Of a stretch of DNA of 64,000 nucleotides, positions 1 through 9,742 are shown piece after piece. The stretch is from NCBI RefSeq assembly GCF_029937855.1, contig NZ_JAPYPC010000002.1, positions 177,919-241,918 of the forward strand. The letters run 5' to 3'. A program made the translations under genes and the position numbers. Position 1 is the stretch's first letter; each line of letters opens with the position of its first letter. Origin of the DNA: Christiangramia sp. (GTDB lineage Bacteria > Bacteroidota > Bacteroidia > Flavobacteriales > Flavobacteriaceae). A model generated the notes under the pieces. The model saw nothing but the letters and a program-made list of their open reading frames with translations. It made no database searches and was not told the DNA's origin.

Positions 1-1118
1 AAGGGAGGAAATTTTCCGTGCAAATATCCCTGGCTCCTATGGAGATAAAGGGGGAAATAAAAGGCGTTTATGGCATAGCTAAGGATATCACCGAAAAACT
101 TCAGGCGCAACTGTCCGTAAAGCAAACCCAGGAGCGGCTGCTTAAAAATGAAAAGAAATTCAAGGCACTGGTTCAGGAAGCTTCAGACCTTATTGCCATC
201 CTGGACCTGGAAGGAAATTTTAAATTTTCAACTGAATCTTCTTACTCAGTATTACAAATATCTCCGGAGGAATTTATTGGCAGGAATGCTTTTGAATTTA
301 TACATCCCGAAGATCAGGAGCGACTGAATAAGAATCTAATGGAAATACAGCACGAAAAGCAGCTGGATATCCCTGCTTTCCGCTTTATGGATGGAGGTGG
401 AAATTGGAGATGGCTCGAATCAAAAGCAACGAATCTTATAGACTCTCCGGAGGTGGAAGGTATAGTAATCAATTCCAGGGATATTACAGCTGAAATGAAC
501 CAGAAAAAAGAAATGAAGGAGCTTTATGACCGGCAAAATTTCGCCCTTATGGCTACAGGTGATTTGATCTATGACTGGGATATCTTAAATAATAAATCAA
601 AAAGAAATAAAGTTTTTGAAAGAAAATACGGTTATAACCTTTCCGACTATTCCGGCCTTGCCTGGATGGAGATCATAGATAAGAGGGACAGGGTCGAAGT
701 AAAAAATAAATTTGAAGAAGCACTTAAAAACCCTTTAACAGAGAAGGTCAAGGTGCAATACCGGTTACTTAAAAGTAATGGCAAAATAGCCTATGTGATG
801 GACCGGGCTTACATCCTAAGAAATGAAAATGGCGAAGCTACACGTGTTGTGGGGGCTATTTTAGACATGTCCAGGCATAAAAAGTTGCTAAAAAAAACAG
901 AAACCCAGAATAAGGTGCTGAAAGAAACTGCCTGGGAACAGGCACATGTATTGAGGGGTCCCGTGGTAAGGCTTCAGGCACTTATAGGGTGCCTGGAACA
1001 GCAACAGTATGAAATTTGGGAGAGGGAAGAACTCATCCAGCTTATAAGCTTTTCTGCAAAGGAAGTGGATGATATTATAATGAACAGAATAAAAAAAATA
1101 GAAAATACTAATGTCTAG
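1..1118 (+). CDS. PAS-domain sensor protein with DHp-like helix but no ATPase domain (5' end missing)
   Basis: The reading frame is already open at base 3 and continues a PAS-like strand upstream of the first GTG (base 18), so the gene starts outside the window. Visible are the end of one PAS domain (ending GIAKDITEK), a second PAS (about bases 150-510, ending SRDITAE) and a third PAS/PAC (about 530-880, ending AILDMSRHKK). A helix follows with AWEQAHVLRGP, whose His (codon 945-947) sits where a DHp phospho-His would be, in the same H-x-x-RGP setting as the kinase two genes downstream. The protein stops about 50 residues later, so there is no HATPase domain. It overlaps the next gene by 8 bases. 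Inferred role: a sensory module that is phosphorylated or read by a partner kinase. The PAS call is firm; the signalling mechanism is inference. Confidence 0.85.
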   Translation, partial: GRKFSVQISLAPMEIKGEIKGVYGIAKDITEKLQAQLSVKQTQERLLKNEKKFKALVQEASDLIAILDLEGNFKFSTESSYSVLQISPEEFIGRNAFEFIHPEDQERLNKNLMEIQHEKQLDIPAFRFMDGGGNWRWLESKATNLIDSPEVEGIVINSRDITAEMNQKKEMKELYDRQNFALMATGDLIYDWDILNNKSKRNKVFERKYGYNLSDYSGLAWMEIIDKRDRVEVKNKFEEALKNPLTEKVKVQYRLLKSNGKIAYVMDRAYILRNENGEATRVVGAILDMSRHKKLLKKTETQNKVLKETAWEQAHVLRGPVVRLQALIGCLEQQQYEIWEREELIQLISFSAKEVDDIIMNRIKKIENTNV

Positions 1119-1560
1119 AATTAACGAAAATATTCTCAACATCATGATTGTTGAAGATGACAGGATATTTGTGAAATTGCATGCTCATTTAATCCAGCGG
1201 GAAACCAATATTGAGCCTACAGCTTTTTTTGGTGCTGATGAGGCATTAGAATTTCTGAACGAGAATTCAGATGAGGATACAAAGTTCCTTATTTTTCTGG
1301 ACCTGAATATGCCAGGAAGGAACGGTTGGGAATTTATTGAAATATGCCGGAAAAAACCCTATGTAAATAATATTTCCATAATGATAGTGACTTCTTCCAT
1401 ATATAAGGCCGATCATATTCTCGCGAAAAGTTATGATGAGGTGATAGGCTTTGTAAGTAAGCCTCTAAAAAAAGAAAATGTTTGGGAAGCAATGAAAGAA
1501 TTCCGTTTGCAAGAATCTGTTATGAATGGATTTGGTACTGTCGAAAAAAATATTGGATAA
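1111..1560 (+). CDS. Stand-alone response regulator receiver (CheY-like)
   Basis: A single receiver domain of 149 residues with no output domain. Canonical residues are present: acidic pocket E15-D16-D17, phospho-acceptor D64 in FLDLNMPG, switch T94 in MIVTSS and K117 in FVSKPL. The ATG overlaps the end of the PAS gene by 8 bases, and the stop is directly followed by the GTG of the GAF kinase, so all three are probably co-transcribed. Likely role: a diffusible phosphoryl carrier between the PAS protein and the kinase, or towards another output. Input signal and output are not visible. Confidence 0.93.
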   Translation: MSRINENILNIMIVEDDRIFVKLHAHLIQRETNIEPTAFFGADEALEFLNENSDEDTKFLIFLDLNMPGRNGWEFIEICRKKPYVNNISIMIVTSSIYKADHILAKSYDEVIGFVSKPLKKENVWEAMKEFRLQESVMNGFGTVEKNIG

Positions 1561-2769
1561 GTGCCTGTTGAAGTTATGCTGAATACTGAAAATATGAATG
1601 CTGAGCTAAGAGAATATCAACGCATCAAGAAACTCAGTGAATTCGATCTGGATTACACAGATTTGCATGAATATTTAAAAAATTACGTGGAGTTAGCTGC
1701 AAAAATAGCAGGTACTCCAATTTCTATCATTAATCTTATTGATAATCTTATCCAGTGGTCCGTTTCAACTAAAAACTCTCCCATAGAACAAAGGCCGAGA
1801 GAAGAATCTGCCTGTACTTATACCATTGAAACAGAAGATTACCTTGAAATCCCCCGTATGGATTTGGAGAGCCGTTTTAAAAATAAACCCTATGTTAAAA
1901 CAGAAGGAGGATTCAAATATTATCTCGGTATTCCCCTTACACTGAATTCTGGCGAGAATATTGGATCAATTTGCGTGCTAAATACAAAGGAAACATCTAT
2001 TTCTAACGATACCATTTACCATCTTAAACTTATTGCAGGCGAGATAGTACAGAAGCTTGAAATGAAAAAGAAAATACGAGACCTGGATTTTTCGCTGGTA
2101 GAAGCTGTTAAAATAAAAAATCAGGTAGCGCACGATATTCGAGGCCCAATTAATGGAATTGTGGGATTATCTGAAATGATGAAAAATAAAGAAATTCCGG
2201 AAGATGAATTAATACCTTATATTGAACTCATCCATAATTCCGGAAAGGGGCTTATGGAACTTACCAGCGATATCCTGGACCTGGACATCGAAAGACAACT
2301 GAATTCCACAACCTATAATTTAGAAGAACTTGGAGATCACCTGCTGCGGCTCTATAAGCCAGGAGCCGATCTAAAGAATATAAATTTGCAGGTGAAGCAT
2401 GACAGCGCCACGGCCAGGCAAAGGTTTTCAAAAAAGAAACTGCTTTCTATCATAGGGAACCTGATATCTAACGCCATTAAATTTACCGGAGAAGCCGGTA
2501 CCATCAAGGTTTTACTGGATATAGATGATAAGCAACAAAACAAACTCCTGCTAATTTCTGTTAGCGATAATGGTAAAGGCCTCCCTCATTCAATTATAGA
2601 TATTATTTCTAATGAATGTAGAAGCACTTTAGGTACCCTCGGGGAAAAGGGTTTTGGACTTGGTTTAAAGCTTGTGGATGAAATGGTAAGCTCCAGGAAT
2701 GGTAAAATGAAAATAACCTCTGCCAGGTCTTTAGGGACAGAAATTAATATTAGTATTCCCTTGAATTAA
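1561..2769 (+). CDS. GAF-domain sensor histidine kinase
   Basis: Cytoplasmic 402-residue kinase with no membrane segment. A GAF domain covers about residues 25-170. A DHp helix carries phospho-His H191 in QVAHDIRGPINGI. The ATPase domain has an N-box (IIGNLISNAIKFT, around N300/N304), a G1 box DNGKG (336-340) and a G2 box GFGLGL (364-369), so catalysis looks intact. Translation appears to start at a GTG that directly abuts the receiver stop; an ATG five codons downstream (1576) is the alternative. In the operon it is the only complete kinase, so it probably phosphorylates the receiver and possibly the PAS protein. The GAF ligand is unknown. Confidence 0.92.
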   Translation: MPVEVMLNTENMNAELREYQRIKKLSEFDLDYTDLHEYLKNYVELAAKIAGTPISIINLIDNLIQWSVSTKNSPIEQRPREESACTYTIETEDYLEIPRMDLESRFKNKPYVKTEGGFKYYLGIPLTLNSGENIGSICVLNTKETSISNDTIYHLKLIAGEIVQKLEMKKKIRDLDFSLVEAVKIKNQVAHDIRGPINGIVGLSEMMKNKEIPEDELIPYIELIHNSGKGLMELTSDILDLDIERQLNSTTYNLEELGDHLLRLYKPGADLKNINLQVKHDSATARQRFSKKKLLSIIGNLISNAIKFTGEAGTIKVLLDIDDKQQNKLLLISVSDNGKGLPHSIIDIISNECRSTLGTLGEKGFGLGLKLVDEMVSSRNGKMKITSARSLGTEINISIPLN

Positions 2770-2935
2770 ACGACTGTTTTTTGAAATGGAAATCGCTTTT
2801 CAGGATATAGGGTTTCTTTTCTCTTTAAGAATAGGTACTTTTGCAGGCGAAGATCAAAAATAAATTTTTGTACATTTTCGTTAATTTTAAGCCTGGTCCG
2901 GGGAAATTAATTTCAGCAATCGGTTCTAAAAAGCA

Positions 2936-5002
2936 ATGATACAAAGCTTACTATATAAATTACTTTTTCTTTTCATTCTATTCACCGGTTTTTTAACCCA
3001 GGCGCAGATATACGATCCTGTAGAATGGTCCGCTTCCGTAGAAAAAATTGAAGAAAGTGAAGATGAGTATCGGCTTATTATAGATGCTAATATTGAAAAG
3101 GACTGGCATCTTTATGCGCAGAATGTCCCTGAAGGGGGGCCTATTCCTACTAGTTTTTCTTTTGGGGAGAATGATAACTTTGAGTTAGTTGGGGATACTG
3201 AAGAAGAAGAGGGAAAAACGGTAAATGATCCCGTTTTTGGAATGCGTATTAAATTTTTTGAAGATCAGGTTACTTTTCGTCAAAATATAAAATTATTAAA
3301 AGAAACTGCGGTAGTTAATGCTACGGTAGAATTTATGGTTTGCGATGATGAAAGATGTCTCCCGCCCGCTATAGAAAAATTTAAAATCTATGTTCCTGAA
3401 GCATCCGGTGAAGGATTAACAACAGGATCCACGACTGCAGGTGGGACAGAGATAGATGCTCATGCTAATTCTGTTTCCGAAGTTGATAAGGCTGAAGGAG
3501 TAGAGCTCAATAATCCTGAAGAAAAACGCTCTTTCTGGGGTATATTTATAGTGGCATTTTTATCAGGATTCGCAGCTTTACTTACACCTTGTGTTTTCCC
3601 TATGATCCCTATGACGGTTAGTTTTTTTACCAAACAAAGTAAATCAAGGGGATTGGGAATTAGAAATGCTATTTTCTACGGAATTTCCATCGTGGTGATC
3701 TATGTGCTTTTGGGAACATTGGTAACGCTTATTTTTGGAGCCGATTCTTTAAACGCCCTTTCTACTAATGTTTGGTTTAATCTCATCTTTTTTATCCTCC
3801 TGGTGATTTTTGCCATTTCTTTTATGGGTGCTTTTGAGATTGTTTTGCCGAGCAGTTGGGGAACCAAGATCGATTCAAAAGCTGATAAAGGAGGTTTGGT
3901 AGGAATATTTTTTATGGCTCTTGCCCTGGCAATTGTGTCTTTTTCCTGTACCGGCCCAATTGTAGGCACTTTATTAGTAGAAGCCGCTTCTAAAGGAGGA
4001 ATTGCTCCAATTATTGGGATGCTGGGCTTCTCGCTGGCTATTGCTTTGCCCTTTGCTTTTTTTGCAGCGTTTCCGGGATGGTTAAATTCCCTGCCACGAT
4101 CAGGTGGCTGGTTGAATACGGTAAAAGTCACCTTGGGTTTTCTTGAGCTGGCGCTGGCTTTCAAATTCTTATCTAATGCAGATCTGGTTTTACAATTGCA
4201 TATTCTGGAACGGGAGATATTCCTGGCCATCTGGATTGCGATATTTGGTATGCTCGCTCTTTATTTATTCGGAAAGATCCGGTTGCCACATGATTCAAAA
4301 GAAGATCATATTTCTGTAGGTCGTTTAATAACAGGACTTATAGCCTTGATATTTACAATTTATCTTATTCCTGGTTTATGGGGTGCTCCCCTGAAAATTA
4401 TTAGTGGCTTCCCACCGCCATTACAGTATAGTGAGTCACCTGATGGAATAGGCCGTTCAAAAGGAGGTAATTATATACCAAACTCTGAAAGTCTGCCGGA
4501 GGGAGCTGAATACGGACCACATGATTTAATTTCTTTCCATGATTATGAAGACGGATTGGCTCATGCGAAGGAAAAAAATCTGCCGGTGTTGATCGATTTT
4601 ACCGGGCATGCCTGTGTGAATTGTAGAAAAATGGAGGAGCGCGTCTGGAGCGAGCCTCAGGTATTGGAAACATTGAGAAATGAGGTGGTGTTAGTGTCGC
4701 TTTATGTAGATGATAAGCGAAAACTTCCGGAAAATGAACAATATGTTTCTGAAGTCACCGGTAAGGAAATTGAAAGTATAGGTAACAAATGGAGTGATTT
4801 TCAAATAAGCAGATATAAAGCGAATGCCCAGCCTTATTATGTATTAATAGATCATAACGAGGAGATGCTCGTATCGCCTTCAGCCTATCAACCAGATGCA
4901 GAGGAGTATCTAAACTGGTTAAAAGAAGGAGTAGATAATTTTAAAGCTTCAAATTCCGCAGCCCAGGATTTGAAGGGAGAATCGGAGAGTATCTTTCAAT
5001 AG
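2936..5002 (+). CDS. dsbD: Thiol:disulfide interchange protein DsbD (cytochrome c biogenesis/CcdA type)
   Basis: Moves reducing power from cytoplasmic thioredoxin across the inner membrane to periplasmic thiol proteins. The 688 residues follow the DsbD plan: signal peptide (about 1-23), periplasmic alpha domain with cysteine pair C136/C141 (MVCDDERCLPP), eight-helix membrane domain with C219 (LTPCVFPM) and C338 (SFSCTGP), and a C-terminal thioredoxin-like gamma domain with CVNC (C560/C563). All six working cysteines are present. It is monocistronic with about 165 bases upstream and converges on the DUF1579-like gene 4 bases away. Which periplasmic partner it reduces cannot be told from here. 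Confidence 0.93.
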   Translation: MIQSLLYKLLFLFILFTGFLTQAQIYDPVEWSASVEKIEESEDEYRLIIDANIEKDWHLYAQNVPEGGPIPTSFSFGENDNFELVGDTEEEEGKTVNDPVFGMRIKFFEDQVTFRQNIKLLKETAVVNATVEFMVCDDERCLPPAIEKFKIYVPEASGEGLTTGSTTAGGTEIDAHANSVSEVDKAEGVELNNPEEKRSFWGIFIVAFLSGFAALLTPCVFPMIPMTVSFFTKQSKSRGLGIRNAIFYGISIVVIYVLLGTLVTLIFGADSLNALSTNVWFNLIFFILLVIFAISFMGAFEIVLPSSWGTKIDSKADKGGLVGIFFMALALAIVSFSCTGPIVGTLLVEAASKGGIAPIIGMLGFSLAIALPFAFFAAFPGWLNSLPRSGGWLNTVKVTLGFLELALAFKFLSNADLVLQLHILEREIFLAIWIAIFGMLALYLFGKIRLPHDSKEDHISVGRLITGLIALIFTIYLIPGLWGAPLKIISGFPPPLQYSESPDGIGRSKGGNYIPNSESLPEGAEYGPHDLISFHDYEDGLAHAKEKNLPVLIDFTGHACVNCRKMEERVWSEPQVLETLRNEVVLVSLYVDDKRKLPENEQYVSEVTGKEIESIGNKWSDFQISRYKANAQPYYVLIDHNEEMLVSPSAYQPDAEEYLNWLKEGVDNFKASNSAAQDLKGESESIFQ

Positions 5003-5006
5003 GCTG

Positions 5007-5510
5007 TTATTTTTTACGGCGGTAAATTCCCTGGAAAGAATTATCTAAAAATTTTCCCTGAAGATCATAAATTTCCCAATTCTGGGTAACAGTTCCATCT
5101 GCGTTTTTTATCCACGTGATCTGGTTATAATATGTTCCTTTTTCCCCCTGCGTTGGTTCGCTTTTTAAGATCATGCTATTAATCTTGGCTTTTCCTTTTA
5201 GTTTCAGGATATTTCCCGTATTGCTTATCCAGAGTTGATTCCAGGTCTTATCTGTGGGATCATAATAATTATAACTTTTACCAGATCCACCTTTTTCACC
5301 GATCCAGTTTTCATTGATAATACAATTGTCTTCCAGTTTTTTCACCAGGTTTTCTCCAATCTTATCTCCTTCTGTATTGAATACTTCCCAATCTCCAATC
5401 CAAAAGTCGAATTGCTGATGTTCAGGAGAGCAACAGGCACAACCTACTTGCTGGGCATAACTATGAACTGAAATAAAAATAAACAGCAAGAAAAATAATT
5501 TATACTTCAT
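5007..5510 (-). CDS. Exported DUF1579-like protein
   Basis: A signal peptide (about residues 1-19, ending SYAQ) is followed by a beta-rich domain that opens with FDFWIGDWEVFNTEGD, the hallmark start of DUF1579-type lipocalin-like barrels. Two cysteines in ACCSPEH sit just after the mature N-terminus, although no clear lipobox precedes them. The biochemical role of this family is not settled, so no function is assigned. Convergent with dsbD. Confidence 0.75.
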   Translation of the reverse strand: MKYKLFFLLFIFISVHSYAQQVGCACCSPEHQQFDFWIGDWEVFNTEGDKIGENLVKKLEDNCIINENWIGEKGGSGKSYNYYDPTDKTWNQLWISNTGNILKLKGKAKINSMILKSEPTQGEKGTYYNQITWIKNADGTVTQNWEIYDLQGKFLDNSFQGIYRRKK

Positions 5511-5593
5511 GGAACCGAATTTCAGAATAAGTTATCTAAAAAATCTTACATGCCTGAACTTTTGATCTGAGTCGGCCAGTTTTCGCATTCAGA

Positions 5594-5818
5594 TTAATCA
5601 ACCGCTTTATTTTTATTTCTTTTTTTTAGCTGTTTATCTTCTTCCATCCATTCTTCTCTTTTCTTCATTAAATTATAGGCCATATAGCCACCTGCTAATA
5701 ATGAGAAAGCGCCAATTCCTACTCTACCGCCTTTTACAGCCAGATGCTTGGCTCCTCGAAGAACAGTCCCCCGAACTAGAAATTTGCTGGCTAATTTTAA
5801 AACATGACTTAAATTCAT
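5594..5818 (-). CDS. Small hypothetical protein, one possible membrane segment
   Basis: A 74-residue basic protein. Residues about 32-50 (GRVGIGAFSLLAGGYMAYNL) could span the membrane, followed by a highly charged tail (KKREEWMEEDKQLKKRNKNK). It stands alone, divergent from the lipoprotein gene at 6043. No family recognised. Good codon structure and an isolated position make a real gene likely. Confidence 0.6.
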   Translation of the reverse strand: MNLSHVLKLASKFLVRGTVLRGAKHLAVKGGRVGIGAFSLLAGGYMAYNLMKKREEWMEEDKQLKKRNKNKAVD

Positions 5819-6042
5819 AATATTGTTTTTTTTATTGTGGATTATGAATCAGGTTTTTCCTGATGCTTGTTCTATTTATATATTGTTTTATAATGAGTTG
5901 GAATATTTATTCAGCCTCATATTTTCCTGTCTTTAAGATGTAAAATAGGAATGTGAATCCGCGTTAAAATAGCTCCAAATAACAGATTTTTAACTTCTAT
6001 AAACGATACCAAATTATTGTTCGTTATATCTTCGTAAAAAAT

Positions 6043-7059
6043 ATGATTTTGAAAAGATTTCTTTTTTTAGGTATCCTAAGTATTTCTGTTTTATCATGTG
6101 GTAGTGATGATGATTTAAACTCTGGGGTAGAAACTTCTAATACTGCTCATTTATATGCAACTACTCATAACGGGCAGGTGAGGCGCTACGATATTAACAA
6201 TGGGGTAACCACAAATTATAATGTTGCTTCCACAGATATGGAAGGTTTTTTCTATGCTGCTGAAGAGGATGCGTTTACTGTGGTTTCCAGATCTTCTAAT
6301 CAAATTGAATCCTATCTGAATATTGATGAACTTGGTGAGGGTGGTACCAGGAATCCTGAATTAGGGCTGGTAGGTACCGCAGATCTTGAGAGTCCCAGGG
6401 ATCTTGCTGTAAATGGATCTTTTTATGTGGTTTCTGATGATACCGATTTGGATGGGGATGAAACAACCGCTGAAGGTAGGTTATTCGTTTACGCGAAAAC
6501 AGAAACAGGCTTTAGTTTAAGAAACATCCTGATCACAAAATTTAGAGTTTGGGGACTGGAATTTGTAGGCTCAGATCTTTATGCCGCCGTAGATGGAACC
6601 AATAAATTAGCACTTTACAAAAATTTTATAGAGACGAATACCAATAATAGAATTGTAACAGCCGATAAAATTGTTGGTTTCCAGGGGCTCATTAGGACGC
6701 ATGGTTTAGATTACGATAATGGTATTATGGTGCTTTCAGATATTGGAGAAGCTGAATCAGCTACAGATGGTGCTCTTCATATTATCCAGGATTTCGATGC
6801 CAAATTTAGCAATACGGCGAATGGAGGTTTCATTCAAAGCCAGGATCAATTAAGGATATTTGGAGGTAACACCTTATTGGGAAATCCTGTGAACATAGTT
6901 TATGATGCTGCGTATAATGTGATTTTTGTTGCTGAAGCCTTAAATAAAGGCGGTCGGGTCCTTGCTTTTAATGATGCCACTTCTATTTCTGGTAATATTG
7001 CGCCAGACTTAAAATATGAACTGCCAGGCGTTTCTTCAGTGTTTTATTTTACTGAATAA
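6043..7059 (+). CDS. Lipoprotein, probable beta-propeller
   Basis: A lipoprotein signal peptide (ILSISVLSCGSDDD, lipid-bearing Cys about residue 19) with the acidic SDDD stretch that often marks surface-exposed Flavobacterium-type lipoproteins. The mature part repeats blade-like units (HLYATTHNGQVRRYD, FYVVSDDTDLDG, DLYAAVDGTNKLALY, VIFVAEALNKGGRVLAF) typical of beta-propellers of the NHL/WD type. Ligand or enzyme activity is not apparent. It is monocistronic and ends about 150 bases before topA. Confidence 0.7.
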   Translation: MILKRFLFLGILSISVLSCGSDDDLNSGVETSNTAHLYATTHNGQVRRYDINNGVTTNYNVASTDMEGFFYAAEEDAFTVVSRSSNQIESYLNIDELGEGGTRNPELGLVGTADLESPRDLAVNGSFYVVSDDTDLDGDETTAEGRLFVYAKTETGFSLRNILITKFRVWGLEFVGSDLYAAVDGTNKLALYKNFIETNTNNRIVTADKIVGFQGLIRTHGLDYDNGIMVLSDIGEAESATDGALHIIQDFDAKFSNTANGGFIQSQDQLRIFGGNTLLGNPVNIVYDAAYNVIFVAEALNKGGRVLAFNDATSISGNIAPDLKYELPGVSSVFYFTE

Positions 7060-7181
7060 TTTTTCGAATGCAGGCTTAAAGTAAAATAATTTTTTCTTTG
7101 AACCTCTTTCAAATTCAGGCCTTTCAAAGCTATAACAGCCGGTTTTAATTGAAGTTTAACGGGCAGAAGAAAAATTTGATA

Positions 7182-7189
7182 TACTTTTG
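7182..7189 (+). promoter_or_regulatory. Probable -7 element of the topA promoter (TACTTTTG)
   Basis: TACTTTTG fits the Bacteroidetes -7 consensus TAnnTTTG. It lies 21 bases before the ATG at 7211 and overlaps an in-frame upstream ATG at 7187, which argues that 7211 is the true start. A good -33 TTTG is not obvious. Confidence 0.5.
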
Positions 7190-7210
7190 CATTTACAAAC
7201 CAACAGATTT

Positions 7211-9739
7211 ATGGCTAAGAATTTAGTGATTGTTGAGTCTCCAGCGAAGGCTAAAACCATTGAAAAATTTCTGGGAAAAGATTATAAAGTTGCCTCCAGT
7301 TTTGGACATATAGCAGATCTTCCTACTAAAGAAATTGGGGTAGATACAGAAGGAGATTTCACACCTAAATATATTGTATCGAAAGATAAAAAGGATGTAG
7401 TTAAAAAACTTAAAGGGCTCGCTAAAGATGCAGAAATGGTATGGCTTGCCAGTGATGAAGACCGCGAGGGGGAGGCGATTGCCTGGCATTTGGCTGAAGA
7501 GCTCAAACTCAAGGATGAAAAGACCAGACGGATTGTTTTTCATGAAATCACAAAATCGGCCATCCTTAGGGCGATAGAAAATCCACGAAAAATAGATTAC
7601 AATCTCGTAAATGCGCAACAGGCAAGACGTGTTCTTGATAGATTGGTGGGCTACGAGTTATCGCCGGTATTATGGAGAAAGGTCAAAGGCGGACTTTCCG
7701 CAGGCCGTGTGCAGTCAGTAGCAGTGAGACTTATCGTAGAAAGAGAGCGTGAAATTCAGGATTTTACTCCTGAAGCTTCTTATAGAATAGATGCCGAATT
7801 TTCTACAGAAGATGGAAAATCCTTTAAAGCAAAGATTCCTAAAAATTTTGAGACAAAAGAGGAAGCTGAAAAGTTTCTGAATGATAACCTTGGCGCCAAT
7901 TTTAAAGTAGCAGATTTAACTACAAAACCGGCTAAGAAAAATCCGGCACCTCCTTTTACAACCTCCACCTTACAACAGGAGGCAGCCAGAAAATTATATT
8001 TTTCAGTAGGAAAGACCATGACCCTGGCTCAGCGTTTATACGAAGCAGGACATATTACCTATATGAGGACTGATAGTGTTAACCTTTCAGAAGATGCCAG
8101 AAAAGGAGCTAAAGAAGAAATTCTAAAAGCGTATGGCGAGAAATATTCGAAAACGCGTCAGTTTAAAGGAAAGTCTAAAGGTGCTCAGGAAGCTCACGAG
8201 GCCATAAGACCCACAGGTTTTGAAAAACATTCTATTTCTGCCGAAAGGGATCAGCAGCGACTGTATGAGCTTATTTGGAAAAGGGCAATTGCCTCTCAAA
8301 TGAGCGACGCCCAATTAGAAAGGACTAATGTCAAGATTGAAGCAAATAAACATGATAATCATTTTACTGCGAATGGAGAAGTTCTGAAATTTGATGGTTT
8401 CTTAAAGGTTTACCTGGAAGGAAGCGATGAAGAAGATGAAGAACAAAGCGGAATGCTGCCGGCTCTTAAGGTAAATCAACCACTAAATAATGAATATATC
8501 ACCGCTACAGAAAGGTTTACAAGACCGCCCTACAGATATACCGAAGCTTCTTTAGTTAAGAAACTTGAAGAATTAGGCATTGGTAGACCTTCTACTTATG
8601 CTCCTACTATTTCTACAGTACAAAGTAGGAATTATATTGAAAAAGGATCTGTAGATGGAACCGAAAGGGAATATGTGCAGTTTCGGCTGAAAAATGATAA
8701 GCTTTCTGAAAAAAAATTAACCGAAACCGTTGGTAGTGATAAAGGTAAGTTGGTCCCTACTGCTACGGGAATGGTGGTGAACGACTTTTTGGTTAACCAT
8801 TTCTCTAATATCCTGGATTATAATTTCACGGCAAAAGTTGAAGAAAGCTTCGACAATATTGCGGAAGGAAATAGGGAGTGGACCGCCATGATGAAAGATT
8901 TTTATAAGGATTTTCATCCTCATGTACAGGATGTGGCGAAAAATGCCGATAGGGAAGTAGGGGAGCGGATCCTTGGTAAAGATCCTGAAAGTGGAAAGCC
9001 GGTGAGCGTAAGATTAGGAAAATTCGGGCCCATGGTTCAGATTGGAAGTGTGGAGGATGATGAAAAGCCGAAATTCGCCAGTCTAAGTCCAGATCAGAAT
9101 ATGGAAACGCTTACTTATGAGGAAGCGATGGATCTATTCCAGCTTCCGAAGAAATTAGGCGAATATAAGGGAGAGGTTGTAGAGGTTAACAATGGTAGAT
9201 ATGGACCTTATGTAAGATTTGGTAAAAAATTCGTTTCACTGGAAAAAGGAGAAGATCCATTGAATGTGGACTTTGAGCGTGCGATGGAACTGGTGAAGGA
9301 AAAAGAAAAGGCTGATGCTCCAATCTATACATATAAAGAAATGCCTGTTCAGAAGGGTGTAGGAAGATTCGGCCCTTATTTGAAATGGAATAATATGTTC
9401 ATTAACGTGAACAAGAAGTATGATTTTGATAATCTTTCTGATAATGATATTGAACAACTTATAGAAGATAAGCTTCAGAAAGAGCGTGATAAATTAATTC
9501 AACACTGGGAAGAAGAAGGTATTCGGCTTGAAAAAGCGAGATGGGGAAGATTTAACCTTATTAAGGGCAAAACAAAAGTAGAATTGCCAAAAACTACAAA
9601 GGCTGATGAATTAACCCTGGAAGAGGCAAAAGATATCCTGGAAAAAAATACCAAGAAGAAGAAAACCACCAAAAAGACGAGTACGGCTAAAAAAAGCACG
9701 TCCAAAAAGTCGACGAAAAAAACTACGAAAAAGAAATAA
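7211..9739 (+). CDS. topA: DNA topoisomerase I (type IA)
   Basis: Relaxes negative supercoils by single-strand passage. Start 7211 is chosen because MAKNLVIVESPAKAKTIEKFLG is the standard N-terminus and the promoter motif overlaps the upstream ATG. A Toprim domain (about 1-120, including SDEDREGEAIAWH) is followed by the topo IA core with active Tyr284 in ITYMRTDS. In place of Cys4 zinc fingers there are C-terminal TopoI_C repeats (ESGKPVSVRLGKFGPMV, NGRYGPYVRFG, GRFGPYLKW). The tail of about 30 residues is almost pure Lys/Thr/Ser, a DNA-binding extension common in Bacteroidetes. The downstream arginase-like gene starts 3 bases after the stop, so the two are probably co-transcribed. Confidence 0.97.
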   Translation: MAKNLVIVESPAKAKTIEKFLGKDYKVASSFGHIADLPTKEIGVDTEGDFTPKYIVSKDKKDVVKKLKGLAKDAEMVWLASDEDREGEAIAWHLAEELKLKDEKTRRIVFHEITKSAILRAIENPRKIDYNLVNAQQARRVLDRLVGYELSPVLWRKVKGGLSAGRVQSVAVRLIVEREREIQDFTPEASYRIDAEFSTEDGKSFKAKIPKNFETKEEAEKFLNDNLGANFKVADLTTKPAKKNPAPPFTTSTLQQEAARKLYFSVGKTMTLAQRLYEAGHITYMRTDSVNLSEDARKGAKEEILKAYGEKYSKTRQFKGKSKGAQEAHEAIRPTGFEKHSISAERDQQRLYELIWKRAIASQMSDAQLERTNVKIEANKHDNHFTANGEVLKFDGFLKVYLEGSDEEDEEQSGMLPALKVNQPLNNEYITATERFTRPPYRYTEASLVKKLEELGIGRPSTYAPTISTVQSRNYIEKGSVDGTEREYVQFRLKNDKLSEKKLTETVGSDKGKLVPTATGMVVNDFLVNHFSNILDYNFTAKVEESFDNIAEGNREWTAMMKDFYKDFHPHVQDVAKNADREVGERILGKDPESGKPVSVRLGKFGPMVQIGSVEDDEKPKFASLSPDQNMETLTYEEAMDLFQLPKKLGEYKGEVVEVNNGRYGPYVRFGKKFVSLEKGEDPLNVDFERAMELVKEKEKADAPIYTYKEMPVQKGVGRFGPYLKWNNMFINVNKKYDFDNLSDNDIEQLIEDKLQKERDKLIQHWEEEGIRLEKARWGRFNLIKGKTKVELPKTTKADELTLEEAKDILEKNTKKKKTTKKTSTAKKSTSKKSTKKTTKKK

Positions 9740-9742
9740 AGC

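Noticed and set aside
3700..4230. Long open frame opposite dsbD
   Set aside because: Shadow of the membrane-domain coding strand; no domain, and the opposite frame has a clear family.
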